From the NCBI GenBank assembly GCA_947631395.1, contig CANRLF010000003.1, positions 1-64,000 on the forward strand: DNA of 64,000 bases, given 5' to 3'. Numbering within the stretch: the stretch's first letter is position 1; each line of letters starts with the position of its first letter. The notes under the pieces are model-generated. The model was not told the DNA's origin. It saw nothing but the letters and a program-made list of their open reading frames with translations, and searched no databases. Made by a program: the position numbers and the translations under genes. Positions 27,546-37,060 of this stretch are shown in pieces. The stretch comes from an uncultured Oscillospiraceae bacterium. GTDB taxonomy: Bacteria; Bacillota; Clostridia; Oscillospirales; Oscillospiraceae.

Positions 27546-27974
27546 GTGGCACAGAAAGTTACAGGAATCATCAAGCTTCAGATCCCTGCGGGCCGCGCGA
27601 CTCCCGCGCCCCCCGTGGGTCCCGCCCTTGGTCAGCACGGCGTCAACATTGGCGCCTTCACCAAGGAATTTAACGAGCGCACCAAGGCCGATATGGGCAT
27701 GATCACCCCCGTGGTCATCACCGTCTATTCCGACCGGAGCTTCACCTTCGTCACCAAGTCCGCCCCTGCCGCCGTTCTTCTCAAGAAGTACTGCAACATT
27801 GAGAAGGGCTCCGGCGTCCCCCAGCGCGACAAGGTCGCCAAGATCAGCAAGGACGACGTTCGCAAGATCGCCGAAACCAAGATGAACGACCTGAACGCCG
27901 GCTCCATCGAGGCCGCCATGAGCATGATCGCCGGCACCGCCCGTAGCATGGGCATCGTAGTAGAGGAGGGCTGA
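27546..27974 (+). CDS. rplK: 50S ribosomal protein L11
   Basis: 142 residues from a GTG at 27546 with GGAGG 9 bases upstream. The family start [16 protein letters not shown] and the region [14 protein letters not shown] are clear. L11 forms the GTPase-associated stalk base with 23S rRNA. Confidence 0.97.
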   Translation: MAQKVTGIIKLQIPAGRATPAPPVGPALGQHGVNIGAFTKEFNERTKADMGMITPVVITVYSDRSFTFVTKSAPAAVLLKKYCNIEKGSGVPQRDKVAKISKDDVRKIAETKMNDLNAGSIEAAMSMIAGTARSMGIVVEEG

Positions 27975-27978
27975 GACT

Positions 27979-28671
27979 ATGTTCAGAGGAAAGAATTATA
28001 AAGAGAGCGCCAAGCTCATCGACCGCTCCGTACAGTACGAGCCCGCGGACGCCTTCGACCTCATCACCAAGACCAGCAAGGCCAAGTTTGACGAGACCGT
28101 CGAGCTCCATGTGAAGCTCGGTGTCGACTCCCGTCACGCCGACCAGCAGGTCCGTGGCGCCGTCGTCCTGCCCCACGGCACCGGTAAGACCCGCAGGGTC
28201 CTGGTGTTCTGCAAGGACGAGCGCAAGGAAGAGGCCCTGGCCGCCGGCGCCGATTACGCCGGAGCCATGGACATGGTCGAGAAGATCCAGAAGGAGAACT
28301 GGTTCGATTTCGACGTGGTCATCGCCACCCCCGACATGATGGGCGTCGTCGGACGTCTCGGTAAGACCCTGGGCCCCAAGGGCCTGATGCCCTCCCCCAA
28401 GGCCGGTACCGTCACCCCCAACCTGACTCAGGCCATCACCGAAGTCAAGGCCGGTAAGATCGAGTACAGGCTCGACCGCACCAACATAATCCACTGCCCC
28501 ATCGGCAAGGTCAGCTTCGGCGCCGAGAAGCTCACTGAGAACTACAACGCTCTCATCACCGCTCTCCTTCGCGCCAAGCCCGCCGCCGCCAAGGGCCAGT
28601 ATATCCGCTCCTGCGTAACGGCCAGCACCATGGGCCCCGGCATCAAGATCAACGCCCAGAAGGCTCTCTAA
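27979..28671 (+). CDS. rplA: 50S ribosomal protein L1
   Basis: 230 residues. Signatures are [19 protein letters not shown] and [20 protein letters not shown]. It begins 4 bases after rplK. L1 binds the 23S rRNA exit-site protuberance and usually represses its own operon. The genes rplJ and rplL, which often follow, are absent here; a terminator comes 14 bases after the stop. Confidence 0.97.
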   Translation: MFRGKNYKESAKLIDRSVQYEPADAFDLITKTSKAKFDETVELHVKLGVDSRHADQQVRGAVVLPHGTGKTRRVLVFCKDERKEEALAAGADYAGAMDMVEKIQKENWFDFDVVIATPDMMGVVGRLGKTLGPKGLMPSPKAGTVTPNLTQAITEVKAGKIEYRLDRTNIIHCPIGKVSFGAEKLTENYNALITALLRAKPAAAKGQYIRSCVTASTMGPGIKINAQKAL

Positions 28672-28685
28672 TTTAAAAACGTGTA

Positions 28686-28730
28686 AAAACAGTCCCGAAA
28701 AGGCCTGCGGGCCTATTCGGGACTGTTTTC
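28686..28730 (+). terminator. Terminator after rplA
   Basis: A 14-bp stem (AAAACAGTCCCGAA / TTCGGGACTGTTTT) with an inner GGCC/GGCC hairpin, followed by TTTTCTT. Confidence 0.9.
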
Positions 28731-28737
28731 TTATGTA

Positions 28738-28772
28738 TCAAGGAGGGGGAATAAGTTATTCTCCCTCCTTGA
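28738..28772. terminator. Hairpin between rplA and argF ends
   Basis: TCAAGGAGGG pairs with CCCTCCTTGA, with an inner AATAA/TTATT extension. The plus strand continues GATTTTC, so it may back up the rplA terminator, or end the arginine operon on the minus strand. Confidence 0.65.
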
Positions 28773-28787
28773 TTTTCAATTATTCTG

Positions 28788-29696
28788 TCATTTATTCTCC
28801 ATCACCCGAACAAGCACGGCCTTCTGCGCGTGGAGGCGATTTTCGGCCTCGTCGAATATGGAGGCCGCGTACTTCTCGATGACCTCGTCGGTGATCTCCT
28901 CACCGCGGTGGGCAGGCAGGCAGTGGAGAACTATGGCGTCGGGCTTAGCCACGGACATGAGCTTCATATCCACGCAATATCCGGCGAAATCCCTGCGGCG
29001 CTTCTCCGCCTCCTCCTCCATGCCCATGGAGGCCCATACGTCGGTGTATACGGCATCGGCGTCCTTCGCCGCCTCGAATATGTCCTCGGTTATGGTCAGG
29101 CTCCCGTTTTTATTTGCCCACTTGATGATGTCCGCGTCCGGCAAATACCCCTTGGGACAGCCGATAGCCACGCTCATACCCGTCTTTATGCCACCGACGA
29201 TGAGGGAGTTTGCCATATTGTTCCCGTCGCCGATGAAGGCGAGCTTCCTCCCCGCCAGTGTACCCTTGTACTCCCTTATGGTCTGAAGATCCGCCAGCAC
29301 CTGGCAGGGGTGGGCGTAATCCGTAAGACCGTTGATGATTGGTATGGAGCCGTAGCGGGCCAGGTCCTCCACCTCCGACTGCTCATAGGTACGGATCATA
29401 ATGGCGTCAAGGTACCGTGAGAGCACCCGGGCGGTATCCTGCACCGGCTCGCCCCGTCCGATCTGCAGGTCCCTGGAGCTCAAAAAGAGGGCGTTGCCTC
29501 CAAGCTGGTACATCCCCGCCTCAAAGGACACCCTTGTGCGGGTGGAGGATTTCTGGAATATCATGCCCAGCGTCTTTCCCGCCAATATCGGGTGGGGGAT
29601 GTTGTTCTTCCGCTCGAACTTCAGCTGGTCGGCCAGTCCCAGGAGGTCAAGTATCTCCTCCTTTGTAAGGTCGCCTAATTTAAGCAGATGCTTCAT
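28788..29696 (-). CDS. argF: Ornithine carbamoyltransferase
   Basis: 302 residues. The carbamoyl phosphate site SSTRTRVSFEAG and the ornithine-loop motif HCLPAHRGEEI are present. It forms citrulline from ornithine in arginine synthesis. Last gene of the operon; its ATG overlaps the stop of argD by 4 bases. The presence of the complete biosynthetic set argues for the anabolic role. Confidence 0.97.
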   Translation of the reverse strand: MKHLLKLGDLTKEEILDLLGLADQLKFERKNNIPHPILAGKTLGMIFQKSSTRTRVSFEAGMYQLGGNALFLSSRDLQIGRGEPVQDTARVLSRYLDAIMIRTYEQSEVEDLARYGSIPIINGLTDYAHPCQVLADLQTIREYKGTLAGRKLAFIGDGNNMANSLIVGGIKTGMSVAIGCPKGYLPDADIIKWANKNGSLTITEDIFEAAKDADAVYTDVWASMGMEEEAEKRRRDFAGYCVDMKLMSVAKPDAIVLHCLPAHRGEEITDEVIEKYAASIFDEAENRLHAQKAVLVRVMENK

Positions 29697-30868
29697 TCTC
29701 CTATCACCTCTTTCAAAATTTCAACGGCTTTTTCAAGCTGTTCGTCGGTAATCGTAAGCGGCGGCACAAGCCTCACCTTCTCGTGGGCGGTGAGGACTAT
29801 GACGCCCTTCTCAAGGGCCGCCTTGGCCACCTCCCCGGCGGGCCTGTCCGTGAGGATCCCCACCATAAGGCCCATTCCCGTGACGCTCTTCACGCCCTTC
29901 GCGCCCTCAAGGGCCCTTTTGATGTACTCGCCCTTGCGCCGGACGCCCTCAAGGAGCTTATCGTCAATACGCTCCAAAATGCTTATCGCCCCGGCACAGC
30001 TGACCGGATTTCCACCGAAGGTGGAGCCGTGGTCGCCCCGCCCCAGGGTGTGCTCCACCCTCTCGCCCATGAGGCAGGCCCCTAAGGGAAGCCCGCCGCC
30101 CAGGCCCTTGGCTGTGCTGACTATGTCCGGCATAAATCCGAATTGTTCATACGCGTACAGCGTCCCCGTGCGCCCGTTGCCCGTCTGGACCTCGTCCACT
30201 ATGATGAGCATATCCCGCTCCCGGGCGATCTTCACCACCTCGTCCACATACTCCCTCGTGAGGGGCACCACGCCCCCCTCGCCCTGTATGAGCTCCAGCA
30301 TCACGGCACAGCAGTCGCCCCTATCCGCTAAAGCCCGGACCTCTTCGGCGTCCTGGGCGCTGGCGTGGACAAAGCCCTTTGTGAAGGGCCCGAATTTTGT
30401 GTGGAATGCGTCCTGCCCCGTCGCGGCGAGCGTCGTGACCGTCCTCCCATGGAAGCTGTTCTTCAGGGTAATCACGGTGCTGTGGCTCTCGTCGCCGTAC
30501 TTGTCAAAGGCCCACTTCCTGGCCGTCTTTATGGCGCACTCGTTGGCCTCCGCCCCGGAGTTACCGAAAAATACCTTCTTAAAGCCGGTCCGCTCACACA
30601 GGAGCTTCGCCAGCTTTACGCAGGGCTCGGTGTAATATAAGTTGGACATATGTTGAAGCTTTGACACCTGCGCCGTCACCGCCGCGACCCAAACCGGGTC
30701 CGCCGCGCCGAATACATTGACGGCTATCCCGGCGCCGAGGTCAATGTACTTCCTGCCCTCATCGTCGGTTATCTCCGCGCCCTTTCCCTCAACAAACACC
30801 ACGTCCGCCCTACCGTAGGTATTCGCGACATATTCCCTGTCCAGGGCCTTAATATCCGTTTTATCCAT
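29693..30868 (-). CDS. argD: Acetylornithine aminotransferase
   Basis: 391 residues from the ATG at 30868 with GAGGTG 6 bases upstream. PLP-dependent class III features: FGNSGAEANECAIK, the aspartate in IIVDEVQTGNGRTG, and the Schiff-base Lys in STAKGLGGGLPLG. It converts N-acetylglutamate semialdehyde to N-acetylornithine. Located between argB (10-base gap) and argF. Confidence 0.96.
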   Translation of the reverse strand: MDKTDIKALDREYVANTYGRADVVFVEGKGAEITDDEGRKYIDLGAGIAVNVFGAADPVWVAAVTAQVSKLQHMSNLYYTEPCVKLAKLLCERTGFKKVFFGNSGAEANECAIKTARKWAFDKYGDESHSTVITLKNSFHGRTVTTLAATGQDAFHTKFGPFTKGFVHASAQDAEEVRALADRGDCCAVMLELIQGEGGVVPLTREYVDEVVKIARERDMLIIVDEVQTGNGRTGTLYAYEQFGFMPDIVSTAKGLGGGLPLGACLMGERVEHTLGRGDHGSTFGGNPVSCAGAISILERIDDKLLEGVRRKGEYIKRALEGAKGVKSVTGMGLMVGILTDRPAGEVAKAALEKGVIVLTAHEKVRLVPPLTITDEQLEKAVEILKEVIGE

Positions 30869-30878
30869 TTCATTCACC

Positions 30879-31736
30879 TCACGCGGTAAACATCGTGCCA
30901 AGGCCGGCGTTAGTCAAAAGCTCCATCAGGATCGCGTGTGGCATCCGCCCGTCGATTATGAACACCTTCCGGACTCCACGCCTTATTGCCTCAACACAGC
31001 ACTGTATCTTCGGTATCATCCCGCCGGATATGACCCCCTGGGCCGTGAGCTCCGGCACCTCGGAAACGGAGAGCCTTCTTATAAGCGTGTCCGGGTCATC
31101 CTTGTCGCGCAAAAGTCCCTCTATGTCCGTCATCGTTAGCATCGACTCCGCCCCCAGCTTCCCCGCGATGCGCGCCGCGGCGGTGTCGGCGTTTATGTTA
31201 TAAAGATTACCCTGCTCGTCGCACCCGACCGTGGAGATTATGGGTATGTATCCCATGTCCAGAAGGTCCGTTATGGGCGTCACGTCCACGTCCTGTATCT
31301 CCCCAACAGCGCCGAGCTTCGGGTCTAACTGTGCGGCCTTTATCATGTGCCCGTCCACGCCGGAGATACCTATGGACTTGCCCCCCGCCAGCTCCACCAG
31401 ATTTACCAGGTCCTTGTTGACCTTCCCGGCCAAAACCATCTCAACAATATCCATGGTTTCCCGGTCCGTTACCCTGAGACCGTTGACAAACTCCGACTTC
31501 TTGCCGGTCTTTTTCAGCATGTCGCTTATCTCCGGCCCGCCGCCGTGGACCACCACCACCTTGATGCCTATCATGCTGAGGAGCACGATGTCCCCCATGA
31601 CGTACTTTTTCAGCGTCTCGTCGGTCATGGCGTTTCCGCCGTATTTTATGAGGATTATCTTCCCCGCGTACTTCTGAATATACGGCAACGCCTCCGTCAG
31701 CGTCTGCGCCCTCAGCGCGTGATCATGTAAGTCCAT
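30879..31736 (-). CDS. argB: Acetylglutamate kinase
   Basis: 285 residues from the ATG at 31736, with GGAGG 8 bases upstream. Motifs IILIKYGGNAMTD and VVVHGGGPEISDML are those of the amino-acid kinase family. In bacteria with the cyclic pathway (argJ present) this enzyme is often the arginine-inhibited step. An N-terminal helix (LTEALPYIQKYAG) typical of arginine-sensitive forms is visible. Confidence 0.96.
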   Translation of the reverse strand: MDLHDHALRAQTLTEALPYIQKYAGKIILIKYGGNAMTDETLKKYVMGDIVLLSMIGIKVVVVHGGGPEISDMLKKTGKKSEFVNGLRVTDRETMDIVEMVLAGKVNKDLVNLVELAGGKSIGISGVDGHMIKAAQLDPKLGAVGEIQDVDVTPITDLLDMGYIPIISTVGCDEQGNLYNINADTAAARIAGKLGAESMLTMTDIEGLLRDKDDPDTLIRRLSVSEVPELTAQGVISGGMIPKIQCCVEAIRRGVRKVFIIDGRMPHAILMELLTNAGLGTMFTA

Positions 31737-31773
31737 ATGTGATGCCTCCAAAAAAATATTATGAAGCCAAAAA

Positions 31774-32385
31774 TCAGTAATCCGTCACGTCAAATTCCCG
31801 GTCTTTAAAGTAAAATTTCCTGTCCGCCTCCGTGATGGTCCTCAGCACCCTGCATGGATTTCCGGCGGCCACGGAGTTTGGCGGGATGTCCCGGGTCACC
31901 ACACTGCCCGCTCCGATAACGCAGTTATCCCCGATGGTCACCCCCGGCAGGACCGAAACACTCCCACCGATCCACACGTTGTTGCCGATGGTGATGGGGA
32001 TGCCGTACTCATAACCCGAGTTGCGGCTTTCAGGATGGATTGGGTGTCCGGCTGTGTAAAGTGACACGTTTGGTGCGAACATCACATTATCCCCTATCGT
32101 CACCTTCCCCACGTCCAGCACGGTCAGGTTGTAGTTCGCGCCAAAATTCTCACCCACCTCGATATTCCAGCCGTAGTCGCAGTGGAATGGCGGCTCTATC
32201 CATATTCTCTTCCCGGTTTTTCCGAGTAGCTTTTTCAAAATTGCGGGAAGCTTCTCTCTCCGTTCCACCGGTTGAGTGGTGTTAAATTCATAAATCAGCC
32301 TCTGACATGCCTCCCGCTCCTCGGAAAGCCCGTCCAGCCATGCCTTATATGGCAGTCCCGCCAGCATACGCTCCTTCTGATCCAT
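31774..32385 (-). CDS. Maltose/galactoside O-acetyltransferase-like (left-handed beta helix)
   Basis: 203 residues from the ATG at 32385 with GGAGG 7 bases upstream. The N-terminal MDQKERMLAGLPYKAW matches the Maa/LacA mature family. Hexapeptide repeats follow (IEVGENFGANYNLTVLD, IGDNVMFAPNVSLYTAGHP, the catalytic His in TAGHPIHPE, IGNNVWIGGSVSVLPGV, IGDNCVIGAGSVVTRDIP). It transfers acetyl groups from acetyl-CoA to sugars in characterised members. Here it sits inside the arginine operon between argJ and argB, so its substrate could differ. That is inference. Confidence 0.92.
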   Translation of the reverse strand: MDQKERMLAGLPYKAWLDGLSEEREACQRLIYEFNTTQPVERREKLPAILKKLLGKTGKRIWIEPPFHCDYGWNIEVGENFGANYNLTVLDVGKVTIGDNVMFAPNVSLYTAGHPIHPESRNSGYEYGIPITIGNNVWIGGSVSVLPGVTIGDNCVIGAGSVVTRDIPPNSVAAGNPCRVLRTITEADRKFYFKDREFDVTDY

Positions 32386-32399
32386 AGCGCCGCCTCCGG

Positions 32400-33617
32400 T
32401 CACGTCCTGTAATCCCCGTTTATCTTCACGTAATCGTAAGTAAGATCGCACCCCCAGGCCTCGGCGGCGCCGTCGCCGGAGTTGAGATCAACGAGAATAT
32501 CTATCTCGTCCTCCAAAAGCACCTTTTTGGCCTCCTCCTCGCTGAAGGGTATCCCGGCGCCGTTTTTGCAGACGTCCACCTTCCCGGCCTTCGACCGGAA
32601 GCTCACGTCCACCCGCTCAACGTCCACCTTCGATCCCGAGTAGCCTATGGCGCACAGCACCCGCCCCCAGTTGGCGTCCGCCCCGAACATGGCGGCCTTG
32701 GTGAGGGATGAGCATATGACGGACTTCGCCACCACCTTCGCGGTATCGTCATCTGCCGCCCCCGTGAGAAGGCATGTCACCAGCTTCGTGGCTCCCTCCC
32801 CGTCCTTGGCTATCATCCGGCAGAGCTTCACCGTCACGGCGTGGAGGGCGGCGCGGAAGGTCTCAAAGTCCTCTCCCCCGCTGTCGATAAGCTTATTTCC
32901 CGCCATACCATTGGCCATAACGGCAAAGGTGTCGTTGGTAGAGGTGTCCCCGTCCACGCTGACCATATTGAAGCTGGTTTTCACATCCTCGCTGACGGCC
33001 CTTTGGAGCATCTCCGCCGTGATGGCGCAGTCCGTGGTCACGAAAACAAGCATAGTGGCCATATTGGGGTGTATCATCCCCGACCCCTTTGCTATGCCCC
33101 CGAGCCGGCACTTGACGCCTCCGGCCTCAAACTCCACCGCCACCTCTTTTGGCACGGTGTCCGTGGTCATAATGGCGTTCTCGGCCAAGTCCGAGTGGTC
33201 CCCCAGTCCCTTGACGAGCTCCGCCATCCCGTTTTCCATGGGCGTCAGGGTCATCTGCTGGCCTATAACTCCGGTGGAGCCCACAATGACGTCACCGGCC
33301 TTGATGCCCGTATACCTCTCCACCAGGGCGCTCATGCCCTCGGCTATCTCAACGCCGTTGGCGTTGCAGGTGTTGGCGTTGCCCGAGTTGCATATGACCG
33401 CCTGGGCGTAGCCGTCCGCAAGGTGCGCCTTTGTCACCTTTATCGGAGCGGATCTGACAAGATTTGCGGTGTACACCGCCGCGGCGGTACAGCGTTTTTC
33501 CGATACGATAAGGGCCAGGTCCCGCTTTTTTGAGCTGGCCTTGATGCCGCACCGTATGCCGTTTGCCCGAAATCCCCTAGCCGCGCATACCCCGCCGGGA
33601 ATGAAGCTTATATCCAT
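32400..33617 (-). CDS. argJ: Bifunctional glutamate N-acetyltransferase / ornithine acetyltransferase
   Basis: 405 residues from the ATG at 33617 (GGAGG 7 bases upstream). The self-cleavage site is in KGSGMIHPNMATMLVF, where the Thr of MATML becomes the nucleophile of the beta chain. It recycles the acetyl group from N-acetylornithine to glutamate, so argA and argE are not needed. Other motifs: GVCAARGFRANGIRCG at the start and DGDTSTNDTFAVMANG. Confidence 0.97.
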   Translation of the reverse strand: MDISFIPGGVCAARGFRANGIRCGIKASSKKRDLALIVSEKRCTAAAVYTANLVRSAPIKVTKAHLADGYAQAVICNSGNANTCNANGVEIAEGMSALVERYTGIKAGDVIVGSTGVIGQQMTLTPMENGMAELVKGLGDHSDLAENAIMTTDTVPKEVAVEFEAGGVKCRLGGIAKGSGMIHPNMATMLVFVTTDCAITAEMLQRAVSEDVKTSFNMVSVDGDTSTNDTFAVMANGMAGNKLIDSGGEDFETFRAALHAVTVKLCRMIAKDGEGATKLVTCLLTGAADDDTAKVVAKSVICSSLTKAAMFGADANWGRVLCAIGYSGSKVDVERVDVSFRSKAGKVDVCKNGAGIPFSEEEAKKVLLEDEIDILVDLNSGDGAAEAWGCDLTYDYVKINGDYRT

Positions 33618-33642
33618 AAAACATCCTCCAAAGCACAAATTA

Positions 33643-34056
33643 TCATATCACCATCAGCACCGTACCGGCGGCAATGAGAGCGCAGCCGATAAGGGACTTT
33701 GTCGTGAACTTCTCGTGTAGAAAAACGAAGGCCAGAATAAGCGTCAGCACCACGCTGAGTTTATCCACCGGCACCACCTTTGACGCCTCACCGATCTGAA
33801 GGGCGTGGTAGTAGCACAACCATGAGGCCCCGGTGGCAAGGCCCGAGAGAACAAGAAATATCCAGCTTTTCCGGCTTATCTCCGAAATTCCTCCCTGGGC
33901 GTCGGTGATGAACACCATCCCCCAGGCCATAACGAGCACCACCGCCGTCCTTACGGCCGTGGCCAGATTGGAGTTTACACCCTCAATACCCACCTTGGCG
34001 AGTATGGACGTCAGCGCCGCGAACACCGCGGAGCCCAAAGCGAACAAAAACCACAC
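33643..34056 (-). CDS. Half-size EamA/DMT-type membrane protein
   Basis: 137 residues with four to five hydrophobic helices (FALGSAVFAALTSILAKVG, then TAVRTAVVLVMAWGMVF, and the C-terminal half of the repeat LSVVLTLILAFVFLHEKFT). It contains a single EamA repeat, so it should act as a dimer. It lies between argC and argJ in the arginine operon. A role in moving arginine, ornithine or a related compound is possible but not shown by sequence. Confidence 0.9.
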   Translation of the reverse strand: MWFLFALGSAVFAALTSILAKVGIEGVNSNLATAVRTAVVLVMAWGMVFITDAQGGISEISRKSWIFLVLSGLATGASWLCYYHALQIGEASKVVPVDKLSVVLTLILAFVFLHEKFTTKSLIGCALIAAGTVLMVI

Positions 34057-34069
34057 GGCCCCGGCCCCC

Positions 34070-35005
34070 TCACTTCACATTGAGCCCCGTGAGCTCGTCC
34101 GCGCCCATGAGGATATTCATGTTCTGTACCGCCGCGCCGGAGGCCCCTTTGCCCAGATTGTCAAAAAGGGCCGTCACCGTGATCCGCTCGTCGTTGCCGG
34201 AAACTATCAGCATCAGGTCGTCCCGGCCCTCAAAGGCATTGGCGTCTATCATGGGCGTTCCCCAGTTGATGGGCGCCACATTTATTAGCCTCCGGTACAT
34301 ATACCAGTCGTCCAGCGCCTCCCGGACACGCTTAAGCGTTGTCCCCGGTTTGAGCATGTCCGCGTGTAGCGTCACCATGGTGGCCATGCCCTTATAATAA
34401 TCGTCAACTATTGGCGAGAATATGGGCGCCCTCAAAAGTCCGCAGACCTTTTTCATCTCGGCAAGATGCTTGTGCTCCTGCGTAAGCCCGTATATCCTCG
34501 GTGAGTTTAACCCCTCCGGCTTTTCCGGGCTTTCATAATCGGCTATCATCTTCTTCCCCCCGCCGGAGTATCCGGTTAGGGAAAAGCATGTGAGTGGGTA
34601 ATCCTCCGGCACTATCCCCAGCTTCACCAGCGGATAGACGCTCACGATAAATCCCGTGGCGTGACAGCCGGGGTTAGCGATACGCTTGCCAGTCTCGATA
34701 GCCGCCCGGTGATCATCGTCGAGCTCCGGGAACCCATATGCCCAGCCGCTCTCCGTCCTGTGGGCTGTGGAGGCGTCGATTATCCTCACATCAGGGTTCT
34801 CCACCATGGATACCGCCTCCCGGGCCGCGTCATCGGGAAGGCACAGAAAGGCGATGTCGCAGTTATTCAGCGCCTCCCGCCGCGCCTCCGGGTCCTTTCG
34901 CCTCTCCTCAGGGAGCGTCACAAGCGTAAGGTCCCTTCTATCAGCCAGCCTGTCATATATCTGCAATCCCGTGGTCCCTGCGGAGCCGTCGATGTAAACC
35001 TTCAT
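34070..35005 (-). CDS. argC: N-acetyl-gamma-glutamyl-phosphate reductase, short type
   Basis: 311 residues. The N-terminal Rossmann motif reads VYIDGSAGTTGLQI and the catalytic Cys is in NPGCHATGFI. The length of about 310 fits the shorter type 2 enzymes rather than the 340-residue type 1. It reduces acetylglutamyl phosphate to the semialdehyde with NADPH. The ATG overlaps the argH stop by 4 bases. Confidence 0.96.
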   Translation of the reverse strand: MKVYIDGSAGTTGLQIYDRLADRRDLTLVTLPEERRKDPEARREALNNCDIAFLCLPDDAAREAVSMVENPDVRIIDASTAHRTESGWAYGFPELDDDHRAAIETGKRIANPGCHATGFIVSVYPLVKLGIVPEDYPLTCFSLTGYSGGGKKMIADYESPEKPEGLNSPRIYGLTQEHKHLAEMKKVCGLLRAPIFSPIVDDYYKGMATMVTLHADMLKPGTTLKRVREALDDWYMYRRLINVAPINWGTPMIDANAFEGRDDLMLIVSGNDERITVTALFDNLGKGASGAAVQNMNILMGADELTGLNVK

Positions 35006-36375
35006 TTTATAAGCTCCTTAATATACTCTATTTGCCTCTCCACGCTCTCCGGAGTGGGCCCGCCGTAGGAGGTCCGGCGGAGAAGGCAGTTATCTATATT
35101 GATGGCGTCATATAGGCTCACGTCAAAAAGCTCGCTTTTGGCCCTGTACTCATCTATGGTCAGCTCCTCCAGCGTCACGCCCTTTTGGGAGCACTCCGCC
35201 ACCAGCTCGCCCGTGAGCTTATATGCCGTGCGGAAGGGCATCCCCCGGCCCACCAGCCAGTCGGCCAGGTCCGTGGCGTTTATGAACCCCCCGGCGGCGG
35301 CCCTTCGCATGTTCTCCGGGATAAGCGTCATGGTCCCCACCATGGGCGCGCAGACCGTAAGGCAGGCGTCCACCGTGTCAAAGGCGTCAAAAATCAGCTC
35401 CTTGTCCTCCTGCATATCCTTATTGTAGGCAAGGGGCAAACCCTTGAGCATTGTGAGCAGGGCCATAAGGTCCCCGTAGACCCTCCCCGTCTTGCCCCGT
35501 GTCAGCTCCGCCATATCCGGGTTTTTCTTCTGGGGCATTATGGACGATCCCGTGGAGTACGCGTCCGATAGCCGTATAAATTTAAATTCCCAGCTTGACC
35601 AGAGTATAAGCTCCTCCGAAAGCCTCGAAAGGTGCGTCATTATAAGGCTGAGTGCGGCGGCAAGCTCCACGCAGAAGTCCCTGTCCGACACGCCGTCCAG
35701 ACTGTTCTCGGCCACCGCCCCAAAGCCCAGGAGCTCCGCCTCGAAAAACCTGTCCGTATCGTATGTGGTCCCCGCCAACGCGCAACTCCCGATGGGCGAC
35801 ACGTCCATCCTCCCGGCGGCGTCGGAAAGCCTTCCCAGGTCCCTCGAGAACATCATGGCGTAGGCCATCAGGTGGTGTCCCATGGTCACCGGTTGCGCCC
35901 GCTGAAGGTGTGTGTACCCCGGCATGACCATGCTCTTACTCTCCTCCGCCCTTTCGCAGAGTGTCCTCATCAGCTCTTTTAGGAGCTTCGATGTGGCGTC
36001 CACTCGCCCCCGGAGGTGCATCTTTACGTCCAGCGCCACCTGATCGTTGCGGCTGCGGGCGGTGTGCAGGCGCTTTCCAGGCTCGCCGACGCGCTCCGTC
36101 AGCGTCTGCTCCACGAAGGTATGTATGTCCTCGGCCTCCATGTCGATCTTGAGGGCCCCGGAGTCAATATCCGCTAAGATCCCGTGAAGCCCATCTACAA
36201 TGGCCTCCGCGTCCCCGGCAGAGATTATATTCTTCGCCGCCAGCATCTTCGCGTGGGCGACAGAGCCCAAAATGTCCTCCCTCGCCATACGGGAGTCCAC
36301 CCTTATGGACCTGTTGAAATCCTCGGCGGCATCGTCTATGGTGCCGGAGGCAAGACCTGACCAGAGCTTTGCCAT
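35002..36375 (-). CDS. argH: Argininosuccinate lyase
   Basis: 457 residues. The fumarase/aspartase signature GSSIMPQKKNPD is present, with HTARSRNDQVALD and MPGYTHLQRAQPV. It splits argininosuccinate into arginine and fumarate. The start has a GGAGG site 7 bases upstream. Confidence 0.97.
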   Translation of the reverse strand: MAKLWSGLASGTIDDAAEDFNRSIRVDSRMAREDILGSVAHAKMLAAKNIISAGDAEAIVDGLHGILADIDSGALKIDMEAEDIHTFVEQTLTERVGEPGKRLHTARSRNDQVALDVKMHLRGRVDATSKLLKELMRTLCERAEESKSMVMPGYTHLQRAQPVTMGHHLMAYAMMFSRDLGRLSDAAGRMDVSPIGSCALAGTTYDTDRFFEAELLGFGAVAENSLDGVSDRDFCVELAAALSLIMTHLSRLSEELILWSSWEFKFIRLSDAYSTGSSIMPQKKNPDMAELTRGKTGRVYGDLMALLTMLKGLPLAYNKDMQEDKELIFDAFDTVDACLTVCAPMVGTMTLIPENMRRAAAGGFINATDLADWLVGRGMPFRTAYKLTGELVAECSQKGVTLEELTIDEYRAKSELFDVSLYDAINIDNCLLRRTSYGGPTPESVERQIEYIKELIK

Positions 36376-36396
36376 TGGGGTACCTCCAATTATAAA

Positions 36397-36930
36397 TTAG
36401 TGTTCACTTGATAAAATATAACGATCACTTATATATACATAATTATCCCACTTGCGAACCACTGTTTCAGAACGATCATATCTATACCCCAAAGATAAGC
36501 ATAAATTTTTTGATTTCTCGTTCCCTCTCATACATGCATAGACGAAATTTGTTCCTTGTAGTTCTTTAAAAACTATCCTCTGAAGTAATAATAAAAGTTC
36601 TTTGCCATATCCTTTCCCTTGATACTTTCTGGCAATGCACAAACCAGATTCAGCATAAATATCATCACTCAATCTTTTTATACCAGCAAATCCAATCGCT
36701 TCTCTATTTTCTTTTAAATACACAAAAAAGCCCATATTATTCTTTTGGTACTCAATACTTTGTCTTAATACTTCTTTAGCGTCCTCAAAATTACTAATGG
36801 GCTTAAAGTTCATGTATTTACTTATCTCTTCATCGCTCCAAATATTGTTAAACATTGCTTCACAATCATCATCGCAAGCTTTTGAGAGATAAATATGTTC
36901 AGTCTCGTAAAAATCCAATATTTTGTTCAT
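36397..36930 (-). CDS. GNAT-family N-acetyltransferase, AT-rich
   Basis: 177 residues from the ATG at 36930 (AAAGGA 12 bases upstream); an ATG at 36942 touches the site directly. Acetyl-CoA-binding motif A reads CIARKYQGKGYGKELLLLL. The RimJ-like layout (IYLSKACDDDCEAMFNNIW start, then FFVYLKENREAIGFAGIKRL) suggests acetylation of a small molecule or protein N-terminus. Base and codon use is far more AT-rich than argG and argH on either side, so it was probably inserted later. A hairpin that may end argG lies just upstream. Confidence 0.88.
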   Translation of the reverse strand: MNKILDFYETEHIYLSKACDDDCEAMFNNIWSDEEISKYMNFKPISNFEDAKEVLRQSIEYQKNNMGFFVYLKENREAIGFAGIKRLSDDIYAESGLCIARKYQGKGYGKELLLLLQRIVFKELQGTNFVYACMRGNEKSKNLCLSLGYRYDRSETVVRKWDNYVYISDRYILSSEH

Positions 36931-37013
36931 ATTTATGGCCATTCCTTTCCGTTGCGCTCCAAGGCACAAAGCTACACGAGGCATTGTCTCTAACGCAGCC
37001 GGTAAAGGGCTAT

Positions 37014-37034
37014 GGGCCGGCTGAGCGCCGGCCC
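37014..37034 (-). terminator. Hairpin between argG and the GNAT gene
   Basis: GGGCCGGC pairs with GCCGGCCC with a 5-base loop. No T tract follows on the minus strand, so it may only reduce read-through from argG. Confidence 0.5.
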
Positions 37035-37060
37035 GGTTTTCGCGTTGTTACAAGGTTTTA

